Source: JACRJW01 sp964359095 (GTDB lineage: Bacteria > Patescibacteriota > Patescibacteriia > UBA9934 > GWF2-40-263). Taken from it: DNA of 58,684 bases. This document shows, piece by piece, positions 58,397 to 58,684 of this stretch (the first letter of the stretch is position 1; each line of letters starts with the position of its first letter). The DNA is taken from contig CAYHRJ010000002.1 in assembly GCA_964359095.1 (NCBI GenBank), positions 1 to 58,684 on the forward strand, read 5' to 3'. Position numbers and translations under genes: made by a program. The notes below the pieces were generated by a model, which saw only the letters and a list, made by a program, of their open reading frames with translations, made no database searches and was not told where the DNA came from.

Positions 58397-58684
58397 ACAT
58401 GGGTGACGATGACTCCCGCCGTCTCGGACGGGATCCGGTACTCGCGACGGGCATCGGGCGTGATCTCCTCCACGGTGATCCCGGAACGACGATCGGAGCC
58501 GGGCTGGTCCGGAGCCTGGTCGGGCTCCTGCCGGTTCGCGCGGGACACCTGGTCGGGCCTGTCCACCAGCTCGGCAACGAGTTTCTTTTCCTTGCCGTCG
58601 CGGATGATCTCCAGAGCCACCTGGGATCCGGGGGGCTTGCTCGAGATGGTGCGGATCAGATCATCGCTGCCGATGAGCTGAGCG
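58397..58684 (-). CDS. Fragment of an HtrA/DegQ-type serine protease (PDZ region)
   Basis: Read leftward from the window end, the sequence gives QLIGSDDLIRTISSKPPGSQ, VALEIIRDGKEKKLVAEL, a linker, GITVEEITPDARREYRIP and GVIVTHV, where it stops abruptly. This is the first PDZ domain and the start of the second PDZ domain of a Do/DegQ periplasmic protease. The upstream catalytic domain lies beyond the window and the end is missing. Base composition is much more G+C-rich than the adjacent gene. The fragment most likely comes from another organism through misassembly. Confidence 0.8.

Noticed and set aside
1..58684. Insertion sequences with their own transposase
   Set aside because: No transposase or recombinase gene was found in any frame; the mobile-looking features are only direct repeats and short palindromic elements.

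Overview
The window looks like a Patescibacteria (CPR) genome fragment, possibly of the ABY1 type (Uhrbacteria or Magasanikbacteria-like). This is inferred from gene content, not from a marker tree. The signs are compact operons joined by ATGA overlaps, secreted cohesin-like surface proteins, a very large repetitive surface protein, several O-antigen-ligase/TPR fusions, and many short palindromic elements both between genes and in frame inside genes. One 100-N scaffold gap (44496-44595) shows that it is an assembled draft.

Layout. (1) 1-8100: a RelE/ParE-type toxin-antitoxin pair bounded by an 18-bp direct repeat, uvrA carrying two in-frame palindromic elements, an ORF6N-domain gene holding a 33-nt perfect palindrome, a large secreted protein, then a visibly G+C-rich block (about 6030-8100) of four small lipoprotein or membrane genes with strong ribosome sites and repeated spacer cassettes. 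(2) 8300-14700: a DUF4258/DUF2283 pair, rplS, gmk, an RluD-type pseudouridine synthase, tRNA-Val(GAC), a tRNA with anticodon UAU (Ile), small membrane proteins, a DUF4173 protein and a tRNA nucleotidyltransferase. (3) 14816-31131: a long leftward surface-polysaccharide operon with glycosyltransferases, six methyltransferases, a Wzx flippase, an alpha/alpha-toroid protein and a nucleotide-sugar epimerase. Inside it lies a carbamoylation cassette (SxtJ-like, carbamoyltransferase, SGNH hydrolase, DUF5989/SxtK-like) bounded by 21-bp direct repeats. (4) 31203-36582: two tandem Wzy/O-antigen-ligase-like proteins with TPR tails and a polyprenyl-phosphate sugar transferase, transcribed rightward. (5) 36884-49362: a secreted cohesin protein with a novel tandem repeat, a dockerin protein, a second membrane-anchored cohesin protein, a giant repeat adhesin interrupted by the gap, and a third Wzy/TPR protein. 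(6) 49399-58684: a degenerate DHH protein, a G+C-rich MopE/FG-GAP lipoprotein enclosed by palindromic elements, valS, argS, bactofilin and the start of a diacylglycerol-kinase-like gene. The last of these is cut at about 58396 and joined to an antisense HtrA/DegQ protease fragment, very probably an assembly chimera.

How the parts could work together. Sections 3 and 4 contain the elements of a Wzx/Wzy-type glycan pathway: initiating phosphosugar transferase, glycosyltransferases, decorating methyl- and carbamoyltransferases, flippase and polymerase or ligase. Section 5 encodes cell-surface scaffold proteins that could be held together by cohesin-dockerin pairing, with a C-terminal membrane anchor on one cohesin. 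A third polymerase/ligase beside the adhesin raises the possibility that these surface proteins are glycosylated. The most interesting candidates are the three-gene cohesin/dockerin/cohesin locus with its PSSDxDW repeat domain, the mobile-looking carbamoylation cassette, and the modular G+C-rich lipoprotein block.
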